DNA from: UMGS1958 sp045542415
GTDB taxonomy: Bacteria > Bacillota > Clostridia > UBA1381
Reading direction: 5' to 3'
Assembly (NCBI GenBank): GCA_045542415.1
Contig: JAZQKZ010000088.1
Coordinates: 1 to 64,000, forward strand
Length of the DNA: 64,000 nucleotides
The position numbers and the translations under genes were made by a program. Positions 50,047 to 59,809 of the stretch are shown one piece after another. The number at the start of each line of letters is the position of its first letter. Position 1 is the stretch's first letter. The notes beneath the pieces were generated by a model that had not been told where the DNA came from, did not search any database, and worked only from the letters and a program-made list of their open reading frames with translations.

Positions 50047-50712
50047 ATGCAGACTATTTTTTGTGTAGAGGATGATGAGAGCATACGCAGTCTGATAATG
50101 TATGCATTGAAATCCAGCGGCTTTGAGGCAGAGGGGTTTGAAAACACAGGCAGCTTTGAGGAGGCGATTAAGGACAGGATTCCCGATCTTGTTCTGCTTG
50201 ATGTGATGCTTCCGGACAAGGATGGAGTTACATTGCTTGGTGAAATGAGAAAAAATCCGGCTACAAAATCGCTTCCTGTAATTATGCTTACAGCAAAGGG
50301 GGAGGAGAGCGATAAGGTCAAAGGGTTTGAAGCAGGCGCAGATGATTATGTTACAAAGCCGTTTGGAGTTCTGGAGCTGATATCAAGAATAAAGGCTGTT
50401 TTGCGCAGAAGTGCAAGACAGGATGAAGAAGTGATGAGCTGTAACGGTATAATTATTAACCGTGAAAAACGAACGGTTATGGTTGACGGTGAAGAGGTAT
50501 ATGTCACATTCAAGGAGTTTGAGCTTTTAATGTACCTTATGAAAAATCAGGGGACCCCTGTATCGAGGGAGGTTTTGCTTGACAGGATATGGGGATATCA
50601 TTTTGAGGGCGAGTCGCGTACTTTGGATGTACACATCGGCAGTCTCAGGCATAAGCTTGGTGAAAAGGGTAAACTTATTGAAACAGTGAGAAATGTCGGG
50701 TATAAAATATGA
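50047..50712 (+). CDS. PhoB/OmpR-family response regulator
   Basis: A 221-residue response regulator. The receiver domain has acidic residues 'EDDE' near 7, phosphorylation site Asp52 ('LVLLDVMLPDKDG'), Thr ('IMLTAKGEE') and Lys ('VTKPFG') in place. The C-terminal winged helix ('EVYVTFKEFELLMYLMKNQGTPVSREVLLDRIWGY') binds DNA as in PhoB/PhoP. It is coupled to the kinase gene by an ATGA overlap. Being next to a phosphate transporter with a possible Pho box, it is probably the phosphate-starvation regulator. Confidence 0.93.
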   Translation: MQTIFCVEDDESIRSLIMYALKSSGFEAEGFENTGSFEEAIKDRIPDLVLLDVMLPDKDGVTLLGEMRKNPATKSLPVIMLTAKGEESDKVKGFEAGADDYVTKPFGVLELISRIKAVLRRSARQDEEVMSCNGIIINREKRTVMVDGEEVYVTFKEFELLMYLMKNQGTPVSREVLLDRIWGYHFEGESRTLDVHIGSLRHKLGEKGKLIETVRNVGYKI

Positions 50713-52046
50713 GACTAAAAATATACAGAATCATTTGTGTTATGATGATTGCGGCAGTGGCGGCAACTGCATTCGGATTTTTTTATGTGTCATTTTCGCA
50801 AAGGGTAAAAGAACGTGAGAAACATGTAAAGATGCGTGCGGTTGAGATTGCCTCGTATTTAAATGTTACAGATGGATTAATAGATGAAAATAGATTTTTT
50901 GACGAGATTTTTTTCGACAGCTCAAAGCTAAGGGTTACGGTCATTGATGAAAACGGAAAGGTTATCTATGATAATGAGGCGGATGCCGGAGTTATGGATA
51001 ATCACAGCGGTAGGCCGGAGGTTGAAAAGGCTTTTGCGGAGGGTATCGGCGAAAGTAAAAGAATGTCATCAACGCTGGATAAAAGCATCTATTATGCTGC
51101 AGTCAGGCTTGACGGCGGTAAGGTGCTCCGTGTGGCGGAATCCAATACTTCCATTCTCTGGGTTGCGATTGCGTTCGTACCGGAGTTATTGTTGATAATA
51201 TTGCTTATTTGTATAGCGGCGGTTTTTATCGCAAAGCATATGACAAAAAAGATAATGAGGCCTATCAATGAAATTGATATAAATAATATCGAGAGTACAG
51301 AAATATATCCTGAAATACGTCCGTTTGTTGAACGGATAAAAAAGGATAATGAGGCGAGAGAGCAGACAGAGCAGATACGCCGTGAATTTTCTGCAAATGT
51401 ATCTCACGAGTTAAGAACGCCGCTGACAACCATATCGGGATATGCACAGATGATAAATAACGGTATGGCAAAGGCGGAGGATGTCGCTTTTTTTGGTGAA
51501 AAGATTGAAAAGGAAGCCGACAGGCTTATACTTTTGATAAATGATATCATCAACTTATCAAAGCTTGATGAAACAGATAAAGTAGTAGCACCTGAGATTA
51601 TTGACCTTGCGGAGTTGGCGAAAACAGTTGTAACGGATTTGCTTCCCCATGCAGCGAAGAACGGGATAAATATATATTTCGGCGGGGAGGCCGTTATGGT
51701 AGCGGCGAACAGAACTCTGCTTTATGAGATGATATACAATGTTGTAGATAATGCGATAAAGTATAACCGGGAAAACGGTAATGTTACGGTTACAACTATT
51801 CCGTATGAAGAGGGTAGTGCAATAAGTGTTAAGGATACCGGAATAGGAATAGCCGAGGAGGACAGGGAGCGTATATTTGAACGCTTTTACCGTGTTGACA
51901 AAAGCCATTCCAAAACCATAGGCGGCACCGGTCTGGGGTTATCTATTGTGAAGCATGCGGCAATGATACACAAGGCACAGATAAAAATAGAAAGTGAGCT
52001 TGGAAAAGGGACGGAGTTTACTATTGTATTTCCGTCAATTTTATGA
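50709..52046 (+). CDS. PhoR-like sensor histidine kinase
   Basis: A 445-residue membrane kinase. Transmembrane helices near 7-29 and 155-180 enclose an outer sensor domain of about 125 residues. A short HAMP-like linker precedes HisKA with His233 ('NVSHELRTPLTTI'), and the ATPase domain has the N-box 'YNVVDNAIKY', 'DTGIGIAEED' and 'GGTGLGLSIVKH'. It phosphorylates the regulator encoded upstream. No PAS domain is obvious, which is slightly different from classical PhoR. Its stop overlaps the region before the phosphatase gene, so the three genes form an operon. Confidence 0.92.
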   Translation: MRLKIYRIICVMMIAAVAATAFGFFYVSFSQRVKEREKHVKMRAVEIASYLNVTDGLIDENRFFDEIFFDSSKLRVTVIDENGKVIYDNEADAGVMDNHSGRPEVEKAFAEGIGESKRMSSTLDKSIYYAAVRLDGGKVLRVAESNTSILWVAIAFVPELLLIILLICIAAVFIAKHMTKKIMRPINEIDINNIESTEIYPEIRPFVERIKKDNEAREQTEQIRREFSANVSHELRTPLTTISGYAQMINNGMAKAEDVAFFGEKIEKEADRLILLINDIINLSKLDETDKVVAPEIIDLAELAKTVVTDLLPHAAKNGINIYFGGEAVMVAANRTLLYEMIYNVVDNAIKYNRENGNVTVTTIPYEEGSAISVKDTGIGIAEEDRERIFERFYRVDKSHSKTIGGTGLGLSIVKHAAMIHKAQIKIESELGKGTEFTIVFPSIL

Positions 52047-52057
52047 GAGGATTGATT

Positions 52058-52711
52058 ATGTATAAGGCGGTAATATTTGATTTGGACGGCACTTTGCTTG
52101 ATACCTTGGAGGATTTGTATCTGAGTGTTAATTACGCATTGAAAAACTTCGGCAGGCGTGAAAGAACACTTGATGAGATAAGAAGCTTTGTCGGTGACGG
52201 CGTAAGAAAGCTTGTTGAGCGTGCGATCGGTCCGGATGTTACGGAAGCAGAGGTGCAGGCTGTGCTTGATGTGTTTAAAGAGTATTATGCTCTGCATAGC
52301 AGAGATAATACCGCACCGTATGCAGGAGTAAATGACTTGCTTGAAAGGCTTGTCGGTGCAGGGATAAAAAATGCAGTGGTTTCAAATAAGCTTGACGGAG
52401 CTACAAAGCTTTTATGTTGTGAATATTTTGGAGATAATGTTTCTGTAGCAATAGGTGACAGTGAGGAACGGAATAAAAAGCCGGCTCCCGATTCTGTGTT
52501 TGAAGCCTTGCGTGTTCTCGGGCTGTCTGCCGAGGAAGCAGTTTATGTGGGTGACAGTGAGGTTGATATTTTAACAGCCCGCAACTGCGGCATGAAATGT
52601 ATATCCGTTACATGGGGATTTCGCTCAAGAGAGGTGCTTGAAGCAGCAGGCGGTACGGTTTTTGTTGGGGATACAAATGCACTTGAGGCTGTTATTTTTT
52701 CGCTTGACTAA
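52058..52711 (+). CDS. gph: HAD-family phosphoglycolate phosphatase
   Basis: A 217-residue HAD hydrolase of the Gph/PGP subgroup. Motif I 'FDLDGTLLDT' (Asp nucleophile) is near residue 8, motif II 'VVSNK' near 107, motif III 'KPAPDSVFEAL' near 140 and motif IV 'VGDSEVDI' near 164, and the cap domain lies in between. It removes phosphate from 2-phosphoglycolate or similar small phosphates. ATG 52058 is chosen because GAGAGGA lies before it; an overlapping ATG at 52043 lacks such a site. Last gene of the phosphate-linked operon, followed by a terminator. Confidence 0.88.
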   Translation: MYKAVIFDLDGTLLDTLEDLYLSVNYALKNFGRRERTLDEIRSFVGDGVRKLVERAIGPDVTEAEVQAVLDVFKEYYALHSRDNTAPYAGVNDLLERLVGAGIKNAVVSNKLDGATKLLCCEYFGDNVSVAIGDSEERNKKPAPDSVFEALRVLGLSAEEAVYVGDSEVDILTARNCGMKCISVTWGFRSREVLEAAGGTVFVGDTNALEAVIFSLD

Positions 52712-52724
52712 TATTACAGCGGAT

Positions 52725-52762
52725 TTTCCGTCAGAAATTATGTTCTGACGGAAATTTTTTTA
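52725..52762 (+). terminator. Terminator of the two-component/phosphatase operon
   Basis: TTTCCGTCAGAA and TTCTGACGGAAA pair perfectly around 6 nt and are followed by a run of T. Confidence 0.9.
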
Positions 52763-52792
52763 TAAAAAATACAATTTTTTGCTGTATTTTGC

Positions 52793-52821
52793 TTGAATTT
52801 TGGTTGAAAATGTGATAAAAT
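52793..52821 (+). promoter_or_regulatory. Promoter of the EAL-domain gene
   Basis: TTGAAT (52793-52798), 17-bp spacer, TAAAAT (52816-52821), 55 bp before the start codon. Confidence 0.6.
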
Positions 52822-52876
52822 TAAAATAACTATAGTATTGTCAAAAATGGTATTTTTGAAAGGATAGGTTATAAAA

Positions 52877-55573
52877 ATGGGATACGCTCAGGGGAATATT
52901 TATGATTTAAAATATGGCAGAGTAACGCTTGTAAAAAAAGAGGACAGCTATTTAATTGTCTTTGCAGACGGCGGTGTCGCAGATATCATAGGATATATGT
53001 CAAGTGAAATACTTGACAGAGATATTTGTGAGATGGTTCCAGAGAATGATGTAAAAACATTTATGGAAAAGCTGGATGCTCTTAAAGATAGCAAAGCGGC
53101 TTTGTTTGAGGCGTCATTGCTTGTGAAATCTGGTCATACAAAAAGATTTCTCATTTATGCCCAGTGCAGCGGAGGTAAGGTTGAACTGATCGTTGCTCAG
53201 CATGACTATGCACAGAGAAGCGGACTTCCGTATGAGGACATAAGTGCAATGTTCTCGTTCATGGGGGCAGAGCGTGTCAAGGAGGAAATCAATACTTTTC
53301 TTGCTGAGTGCCCGGATAAAGAAAAGGAGCATCATCTGATGCTTGTGGATATTGATAACTACAGTAAGCTTTTAAACAGCTACGGCAGGCAGTTCATCGG
53401 AACGGTAATTAAAAACATAACTGCCGGAATGACAAGACTTTTCAAAAATACAGACGTTATAATGGGTCTGGTGGGCGAAGATATTATTGCGGTTATGCTG
53501 AAAAATGCAACAATGAGTCAGACTAAGGAGTATGCTGAAAAAATTCGTGCAATGGTCGCAAAGACTTACATGGGTGCAGAGGAATATGGTGTCATAGCCG
53601 GCTGTAAGATAGGTATAGCAAGAGCGTTTGTTGACGGTGACAGCTTTGATGAACTTTCTTCAAAGGCACAGATGGCACTTGATGAGGCAAAATATACCTA
53701 CAAAGGAATTGGGATATATAGAGAAGATACGAGAGTATCGGCGAATTATAAGGAACTGAAATTCAAGGATTTTGACAGCGTTGAAAATAATGATTATGAA
53801 CGTGGCTTTGTAGCATTTGCGTCAAGCCTTGTAACACATTCAAGAAACAGAGACTGTTCAATCAATCTCCTCATTGAATGTATAGGCAGAAATCTTAATA
53901 TAGATACAATAGTATTGAATGAGCATATTTCTGAAAGAAAATGTATGCGTATGACAAACTATTGGGACAGAAAAAACGGTATTTGTAAGACCAATGGTGA
54001 AGAGTCGGATTATACACAGTGGGAAGGCTTTATGAAAGGCTTCAACAAAGACGGCTTCATGTTTATAGAGGATACGTCAAAGGTAGAATCTGAAAAAGAC
54101 AGGGAATGGTTCCGTGTGGCAGGTGTTGAAAGCTGTGTAAACTGTATGCTTTATGACGGAGCGCAGATGCTTGGATATATTGCTTACTGCGCAGGCCGAA
54201 AGGATAAAAAATGGTCAAAGACAGAGCTTGAGACTCTTTCAGAGCTTTCGAAGATAATAACAATGGCGGTTGCGGTTCGTATAAGTGAACATAATCAGAT
54301 GAATCTGCTTGAAAAGGATGATGTAACAGGACTGCTTACATACCAGGCGTTTTTAAAACGGCTGCCGCTGTTGCTTTCGCAGAACGGAGCAAATAAGAGT
54401 TATGCAGTAATATATGCCGATATAAATAATTTTGCTTATGTTAATGATAATTTCGGATTTTTTGAGGGAAACCGACTCTTATACGAGGCAGGCGAAAGAC
54501 TTAATTCGCTCAAAGAGGTGATTGTATGCCGTCCGGGTGCGGACAGATTTGTTTGCTTCATGCCGCTGGATAAGGCTGACCGAGAGCTTACGGATATACT
54601 TGCAGAGCTTTTTGATGAGATTGATAAAATGTTTACGTCAAGATATCCGATGAGTGATTTATCAATGACGGCGGGTATATGCGAAATGATATCGGGTGTG
54701 GATGATATCATGACTGTAATTGAGAATGCAAACTCAACGAGAAAGGCACTCAAGGAGGATAACGGAGCGAGAATAGGTGTATTCACACCGGAGCTTCGTC
54801 GCAGGCGCGAAAAGGAAATGGAAATAATCGGCAGTGTTCATCAGGCGATAGCGGATGGGGACATAATTGCATATCTGCAGCCAAAGGTTTCGCTTTCTAA
54901 CGGAAAGGTTATCGGTGCAGAGGCGCTTGTAAGATGGAAGAAGAAGGACGGAACACTGGTATTTCCGGGAGATTTCATACCAACTCTTGAAAAGGTGGGC
55001 TATATCGTAGATGTGGATTTCTGCGTGTATGAGCATGCTTTAAAAACATTGGTAGATTGGAAAAATAAGGGCTATGACCTTATACCGGTATCGGTAAACT
55101 TCTCGCGTCAGCATCTGAAAAACAGCGGCTTTGAGGAGAAGATAAAGGAGCTTGCGGAGCAATATGGTGTTTCGCCGGAATATATAGAAATTGAGGTTAC
55201 TGAGAGTATGTTTGCGAGTGATGTGATGGCTGCAATACAGTCACTCAGTAAGCTGCGTGAGTTCGGCTTCAAGATAGATATCGACGATTTCGGAACGGGA
55301 TATTCATCCTTGCATACATTGGTGGAGACTCCGGCAGATATTGTAAAGATAGATAAATGCTTTGTTGACAGAACCGATACTGAGGAGGGACGCAATTATA
55401 CAAAGAAAATTGCAGAGATTGCAGTTGCGTCAAATAAGGCTCCGGTGTTCGAGGGTGTTGAAACAAATGATCAGGCGGATTTCCTGCGTGAAAACGGCTA
55501 TGACGTTGTTCAGGGCTACCTGTTCTCAAAGCCTATTCCGGTAGCGGAGTTTGAAAATAAGTATATGAAATAA
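52877..55573 (+). CDS. EAL-domain c-di-GMP phosphodiesterase with two degenerate GGDEF domains
   Basis: An 898-residue soluble signalling protein. Order: PAS-like (1-110), degenerate GGDEF 1 (about 130-285; the active loop reads VGEDI), GAF-like (about 300-470), degenerate GGDEF 2 (about 480-635; loop GADRF), and a C-terminal EAL domain (645-898). The EAL domain keeps its metal and catalytic residues: 'AEALVRW' (Glu682), 'VNFSRQHL', 'EVTES', 'DDFGTGYSS', 'KIDK', 'EGVET' and 'QGYLF'. It should hydrolyse cyclic di-GMP, with the GGDEF domains perhaps sensing GTP. It is followed closely by a hybrid kinase gene with similar N-terminal modules, suggesting a shared pathway. Confidence 0.9.
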   Translation: MGYAQGNIYDLKYGRVTLVKKEDSYLIVFADGGVADIIGYMSSEILDRDICEMVPENDVKTFMEKLDALKDSKAALFEASLLVKSGHTKRFLIYAQCSGGKVELIVAQHDYAQRSGLPYEDISAMFSFMGAERVKEEINTFLAECPDKEKEHHLMLVDIDNYSKLLNSYGRQFIGTVIKNITAGMTRLFKNTDVIMGLVGEDIIAVMLKNATMSQTKEYAEKIRAMVAKTYMGAEEYGVIAGCKIGIARAFVDGDSFDELSSKAQMALDEAKYTYKGIGIYREDTRVSANYKELKFKDFDSVENNDYERGFVAFASSLVTHSRNRDCSINLLIECIGRNLNIDTIVLNEHISERKCMRMTNYWDRKNGICKTNGEESDYTQWEGFMKGFNKDGFMFIEDTSKVESEKDREWFRVAGVESCVNCMLYDGAQMLGYIAYCAGRKDKKWSKTELETLSELSKIITMAVAVRISEHNQMNLLEKDDVTGLLTYQAFLKRLPLLLSQNGANKSYAVIYADINNFAYVNDNFGFFEGNRLLYEAGERLNSLKEVIVCRPGADRFVCFMPLDKADRELTDILAELFDEIDKMFTSRYPMSDLSMTAGICEMISGVDDIMTVIENANSTRKALKEDNGARIGVFTPELRRRREKEMEIIGSVHQAIADGDIIAYLQPKVSLSNGKVIGAEALVRWKKKDGTLVFPGDFIPTLEKVGYIVDVDFCVYEHALKTLVDWKNKGYDLIPVSVNFSRQHLKNSGFEEKIKELAEQYGVSPEYIEIEVTESMFASDVMAAIQSLSKLREFGFKIDIDDFGTGYSSLHTLVETPADIVKIDKCFVDRTDTEEGRNYTKKIAEIAVASNKAPVFEGVETNDQADFLRENGYDVVQGYLFSKPIPVAEFENKYMK

Positions 55574-55594
55574 AAAGATTGGAGTTGTAAGGTA

Positions 55595-58500
55595 ATGCCT
55601 GATATAAATATAAGCACCAAGCTGTATCAGCTGTTGAAGAAGAAGCATGACGGAATGTTCTTTGAATATGACATAGAAGCTGATTCGATGAAAATATACA
55701 GGGATTACTATCCGGGCGATGAGGGTGGAATAGTTGTTGATATAGACAACTATTCAGAGCTTATACTGCATGGTGATAAAATAAGTGAAGCATCAAAGCA
55801 GGCATATGTCCGTTTTCTTAAAAGCTGTTTTGACGGAGATATAGTCATCGAACGCAAAAGCGGCACAGAAGTGTCGGAAAATAATGATTACGGCAGCTTC
55901 AGAATAGAGGGCTACTTTACAACGGTAAATTCCCGTTCCATAAAGGTGGGTCATATCAGCGATATTGATGAAAAGAAGCGTAAAAAGCAAAAGAAATATA
56001 TCGATACAGATACCGGTCTTTATACAAAGGCATATACAGACGAAAAGATGGATGACCATATCAGAATTGAAAAGGGAGAGACGCACAGCTCGCTTATTCT
56101 GATAGATATCGATCGTTTTGCTGATATGAATGATGCATACGGAGTTAAGTTTTCGGATGCGTTTCTTGCGGAATTTGCAGATGTTTTGAGAATAGTATTC
56201 GACAGGGATTATATAATCGGTAAATGTGACGGTGATGTGTTTGCGGTTCTTGCCAAAAATGCTCTGTCGGCAGAGGTTGTTGAACGTGCTTCGCAGGTTC
56301 TTTCGTGTATGAAAGAAATGTACTTCGGAGAAAATGAGACGATAAAGCTCGGTGCAAGCATAGCCATAGTTGATACTAAAGATGCAGAGGGCTACTATGA
56401 GATGTATGACCTTGCGGCAAAGGTACTGTCGTACATAAAGGCAAACGGCGGCAGTTGTGTGAAAACATACCGTCAGGTTAATAAGGAGCTTGACGCACCG
56501 GTGGAATATCTTTTTCCAAGACGTATGGTAGCAAGAGGGCGTGGAATAGAAAAGCATTCGGTATCGCAGGAGAATATGGTATCATATGCGATGTCGCTCA
56601 TGGAGGATACGCATGATATCGAAAGCTCGCTCAATATGCTGTTAAGACGTATCGGAAAGAGATACGGTGCAGACCGTGTATCGATAGTGACAATAAATTG
56701 GGAAACTCTTGATTTCAGGTATGCATATCAGTGGTGTGTGACTCCTGAAAATGACACATCTGATCATATTTCGAAAATATCAATCAGGGACTACTATACC
56801 ATTTCAAGCAGCTATAACGAATACGGACTCCGTGAGGGTGGTGCCAGGTTCGAGAAGCTTATGGAAAACAGTATAGAGTCGGCTATATACAATAAGGGAC
56901 GTTATTCAGGAGCTCTGCGAATAGAGGTTGACAGAAAGAACAACCGGTGGATGTCGGAGCTTACTGATGATCTTCCTCTTCTTGCAAATCTTGTAGGAAC
57001 ATATCTTGGAAGAGTTGAGGATGAGAAGACTTTGCAGCTCAAGCAGTTTGAGATGGAGGTAATGTCAACAGCTATCAAGGGCGGAATGAAGATTGTGCTT
57101 GATGACCGGGACAGAACAATACTGAATATAAGCGACAGCCTGTGTGAACTGTTTGGCTACAGTGTTGAAGAGTTTTTAGGTATAACAGACGGTGTAGAAA
57201 CGAATATAATATATCCGCCTGATATGGAGTCAGTTCTGGCAGAGACAGGAACAAGACTAATACATGATACGGATTCATATACACTTAAATACAGGGTAAG
57301 ATGCAAAGACGGAACTCTTAAATGGGTGCTTGATTACGGAAGACGTGTAAGGGATGAAGAGGGCAGAAGTGTGTTTTATACTACCTGTACTGATGTGTCT
57401 GAAATAGAAGAATCGGCTGCACAGATAAGAGAATTATATAAGCAGTCAAAGACGGCAGAGGAATGTACAAGAATAGCGTTGCAGAATACAAAGACAGCGG
57501 AGTTCTTTTATTATCCTAAGGAGCGAAAAATGGTGGTGCCGCCAAGAAGCTGTGATATTATTTGCTGCAAGTCTGAATATAATGATATGCCGTATGACTT
57601 TGCGGAGGATATGGTTGCATCTCAGATGCAGAGAAATATAATCCGGGCATTTAACAGTGTTATCGAGCCGGGTTCAACAGCCTCATGTGAATTTCGCATA
57701 AAGGACAGTGAACGGTGGATAAGAATAACTCTTTCAGCAATGAATGAGGAAAGCGGAAATATAGTGGTCGGAATCGCTGAGGATATCAGTGACGAAACCA
57801 GTATTGCACAGGAAAGAGTGAAAATTATCAATAGTATTTCCGACAGCTACTTCGCTATGTATCATATAAAGCTCAGCGAGGGTACATATTCGGCATTTAC
57901 ACAGACGAAGCGTTCAAAAAAGCTGATTGGAGAACGGGGAAGTATTGGGCATTTCATGGATGTGTTTGAAAAAATTGCACTTACTGAAGATAGCTCCGGA
58001 TTATTTAAAGAAAAGCTTAACAAAGATATAAAAGAAAACTTTATAAATGAAAAACACCGCATAAGAAGCTATGAATATATTCATAACTACGGTACGCATA
58101 AGGGTTGGGTTCGTATCAGCTTTATACTTGTAGGTATGAAGGACGGAAAACTGGATTCCTTTATGATAGCCTTTATGGACATCGACGAAGAGCGGAGAAA
58201 AATGGAGGAGCAGAAAAAAGAGCATACTATTTTGAGCCTTGCTATTTCCGGTTCGTATGATGAAATACATGAAATAGATCTTGATTTAAATGAAGTATTT
58301 GATGTAAAGATTATAGACGGATATGCTGTTCGCAGAAAGAGTAATATCGGATATACAGAGCAAGCTAAGCTTATCGGAGAAAAATATATACATCCGGATG
58401 ATCTTGAAGCATATACAAAGCTTACGGACAGAGATTATGTAGATAAGAGAATAACGCCGGAGAATCCGGAGCTTTATATGGAGTTTCGTCTGAGAAAAAA

Positions 58501-59809
58501 TATTGGTTCGGAGGAATATGTGTGGAAATCATTTTTGCACAGGCTTGTTCCCGATTCTCCGACAAAGACTGTGATGCAGTTTACGACGGATATTACAGTC
58601 CGTAAAAAAGAGGATATTGAGACGAGAAAAGCACTCAAGGATGCGTTTGATATGGCAAATAATGCCAATAATGCAAAGAGTGATTTCCTTTCGAAAATGA
58701 GTCATGATATCAGAACACCGATGAATGCAATTATCGGAATGACATCAATTGCTCAGAAGCATATTTCAGATACTGCAAGGGTAGAGGACTGTCTTAATAA
58801 GATTGATATATCATCAAAGCATTTGCTTAATCTTATAAACGATGTTCTGGACATGTCGAAGATTGAAAGCGGAAAGATGGACCTTGCTCAGGAGGATATA
58901 AGTATATCGGAAATTATTGACGGACTTGTTACAATGCTGCGTCCGTCAATAGACCAGAAAAAGCATGCCTTCGAGCTGGAGTTGAACAATGTTGAGCATA
59001 CAGACGTAATCGGAGATGCACTGCGAATACAGCAGGTGTTTGTGAATCTGTTATCGAACGCAATAAAATATACTCCGGAGGGCGGAAATATAAAGCTTAC
59101 AGTGACGGAAAAACCGTCTGAGTACAGCGATATGGCCCATTATGAGTTCCGCTTTAAGGACAGCGGAATAGGAATGACACCGCAATATCTTGAAAAGATA
59201 TTCGATCCGTTTACCCGTGCGGAGGATTCGAGAACGAGTAAGATACAGGGTACAGGTCTTGGTATGACTATTACAAAGCAGATAGTCAATATGATGGACG
59301 GAAGCATCAGTGTGTCGAGCGAGGTTAATAAGGGTAGTGAATTTGTGGTGACTATGTTCTTCAGGCTTCAGGATAAATCGGTAGCTGATGCTGCGGATGA
59401 TAATGTGTCGCTTGATAATACAGATTTCACAGGTAAGAGAATATTGCTTGCTGAGGATAATGAAATCAACATGGAAATTGCTCTGGAGCTTCTGTCGTTC
59501 ACAGGAGCAGAGGTTGAAACGGCGTGCGACGGACAGGAAGCATTTGAAAAAGTAAGAGACTCGGAGCCTGACTATTTTGACTTGGTTCTTATGGATGTGC
59601 AGATGCCCAGAATGACGGGATATCAGGCAACGGAAGCAATACGAGGTCTTGACAGCTCTTATGCAAAGCAAATTCCTATTATTGCATGTACGGCAAATGC
59701 CTTTGTCGAGGACATCCGTGATGCAGAAGAGGCAGGCATGAACGGACATGTCACAAAGCCGATAGATTTTGAACAGTTGTTAAAGGTAATGAATAAATGG
59801 ATAAATTGA
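55595..59809 (+). CDS. Large hybrid sensor histidine kinase with GGDEF-like, GAF and PAS domains
   Basis: A 1404-residue soluble hybrid kinase. It begins with a degenerate GGDEF-like region (about 125-295, loop CDGDVF), then a GAF-like part (about 325-475) and several PAS segments (about 495-615, 740-860, 880-1010). HisKA has His1037 ('KMSHDIRTPMNAIIGM'). The ATPase domain is complete ('VNLLSNAIKYTPEGG', 'DSGIGMTP', 'GTGLGMTITK'), and the receiver has Asp1334 ('LVLMDVQMPRMTG'). No HPt domain is present, so the phosphate must pass to a separate protein, perhaps via the neighbouring hybrid protein. The stop lies 13 bp inside the aminopeptidase gene. Confidence 0.9.
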   Translation: MPDINISTKLYQLLKKKHDGMFFEYDIEADSMKIYRDYYPGDEGGIVVDIDNYSELILHGDKISEASKQAYVRFLKSCFDGDIVIERKSGTEVSENNDYGSFRIEGYFTTVNSRSIKVGHISDIDEKKRKKQKKYIDTDTGLYTKAYTDEKMDDHIRIEKGETHSSLILIDIDRFADMNDAYGVKFSDAFLAEFADVLRIVFDRDYIIGKCDGDVFAVLAKNALSAEVVERASQVLSCMKEMYFGENETIKLGASIAIVDTKDAEGYYEMYDLAAKVLSYIKANGGSCVKTYRQVNKELDAPVEYLFPRRMVARGRGIEKHSVSQENMVSYAMSLMEDTHDIESSLNMLLRRIGKRYGADRVSIVTINWETLDFRYAYQWCVTPENDTSDHISKISIRDYYTISSSYNEYGLREGGARFEKLMENSIESAIYNKGRYSGALRIEVDRKNNRWMSELTDDLPLLANLVGTYLGRVEDEKTLQLKQFEMEVMSTAIKGGMKIVLDDRDRTILNISDSLCELFGYSVEEFLGITDGVETNIIYPPDMESVLAETGTRLIHDTDSYTLKYRVRCKDGTLKWVLDYGRRVRDEEGRSVFYTTCTDVSEIEESAAQIRELYKQSKTAEECTRIALQNTKTAEFFYYPKERKMVVPPRSCDIICCKSEYNDMPYDFAEDMVASQMQRNIIRAFNSVIEPGSTASCEFRIKDSERWIRITLSAMNEESGNIVVGIAEDISDETSIAQERVKIINSISDSYFAMYHIKLSEGTYSAFTQTKRSKKLIGERGSIGHFMDVFEKIALTEDSSGLFKEKLNKDIKENFINEKHRIRSYEYIHNYGTHKGWVRISFILVGMKDGKLDSFMIAFMDIDEERRKMEEQKKEHTILSLAISGSYDEIHEIDLDLNEVFDVKIIDGYAVRRKSNIGYTEQAKLIGEKYIHPDDLEAYTKLTDRDYVDKRITPENPELYMEFRLRKNIGSEEYVWKSFLHRLVPDSPTKTVMQFTTDITVRKKEDIETRKALKDAFDMANNANNAKSDFLSKMSHDIRTPMNAIIGMTSIAQKHISDTARVEDCLNKIDISSKHLLNLINDVLDMSKIESGKMDLAQEDISISEIIDGLVTMLRPSIDQKKHAFELELNNVEHTDVIGDALRIQQVFVNLLSNAIKYTPEGGNIKLTVTEKPSEYSDMAHYEFRFKDSGIGMTPQYLEKIFDPFTRAEDSRTSKIQGTGLGMTITKQIVNMMDGSISVSSEVNKGSEFVVTMFFRLQDKSVADAADDNVSLDNTDFTGKRILLAEDNEINMEIALELLSFTGAEVETACDGQEAFEKVRDSEPDYFDLVLMDVQMPRMTGYQATEAIRGLDSSYAKQIPIIACTANAFVEDIRDAEEAGMNGHVTKPIDFEQLLKVMNKWIN

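Noticed and set aside
55793..56557. 254-codon minus-strand frame opposite the large hybrid kinase
   Set aside because: Its composition (rich in Cys, His, Phe, Ile) is typical of antisense reading. The + strand kinase is continuous through it.
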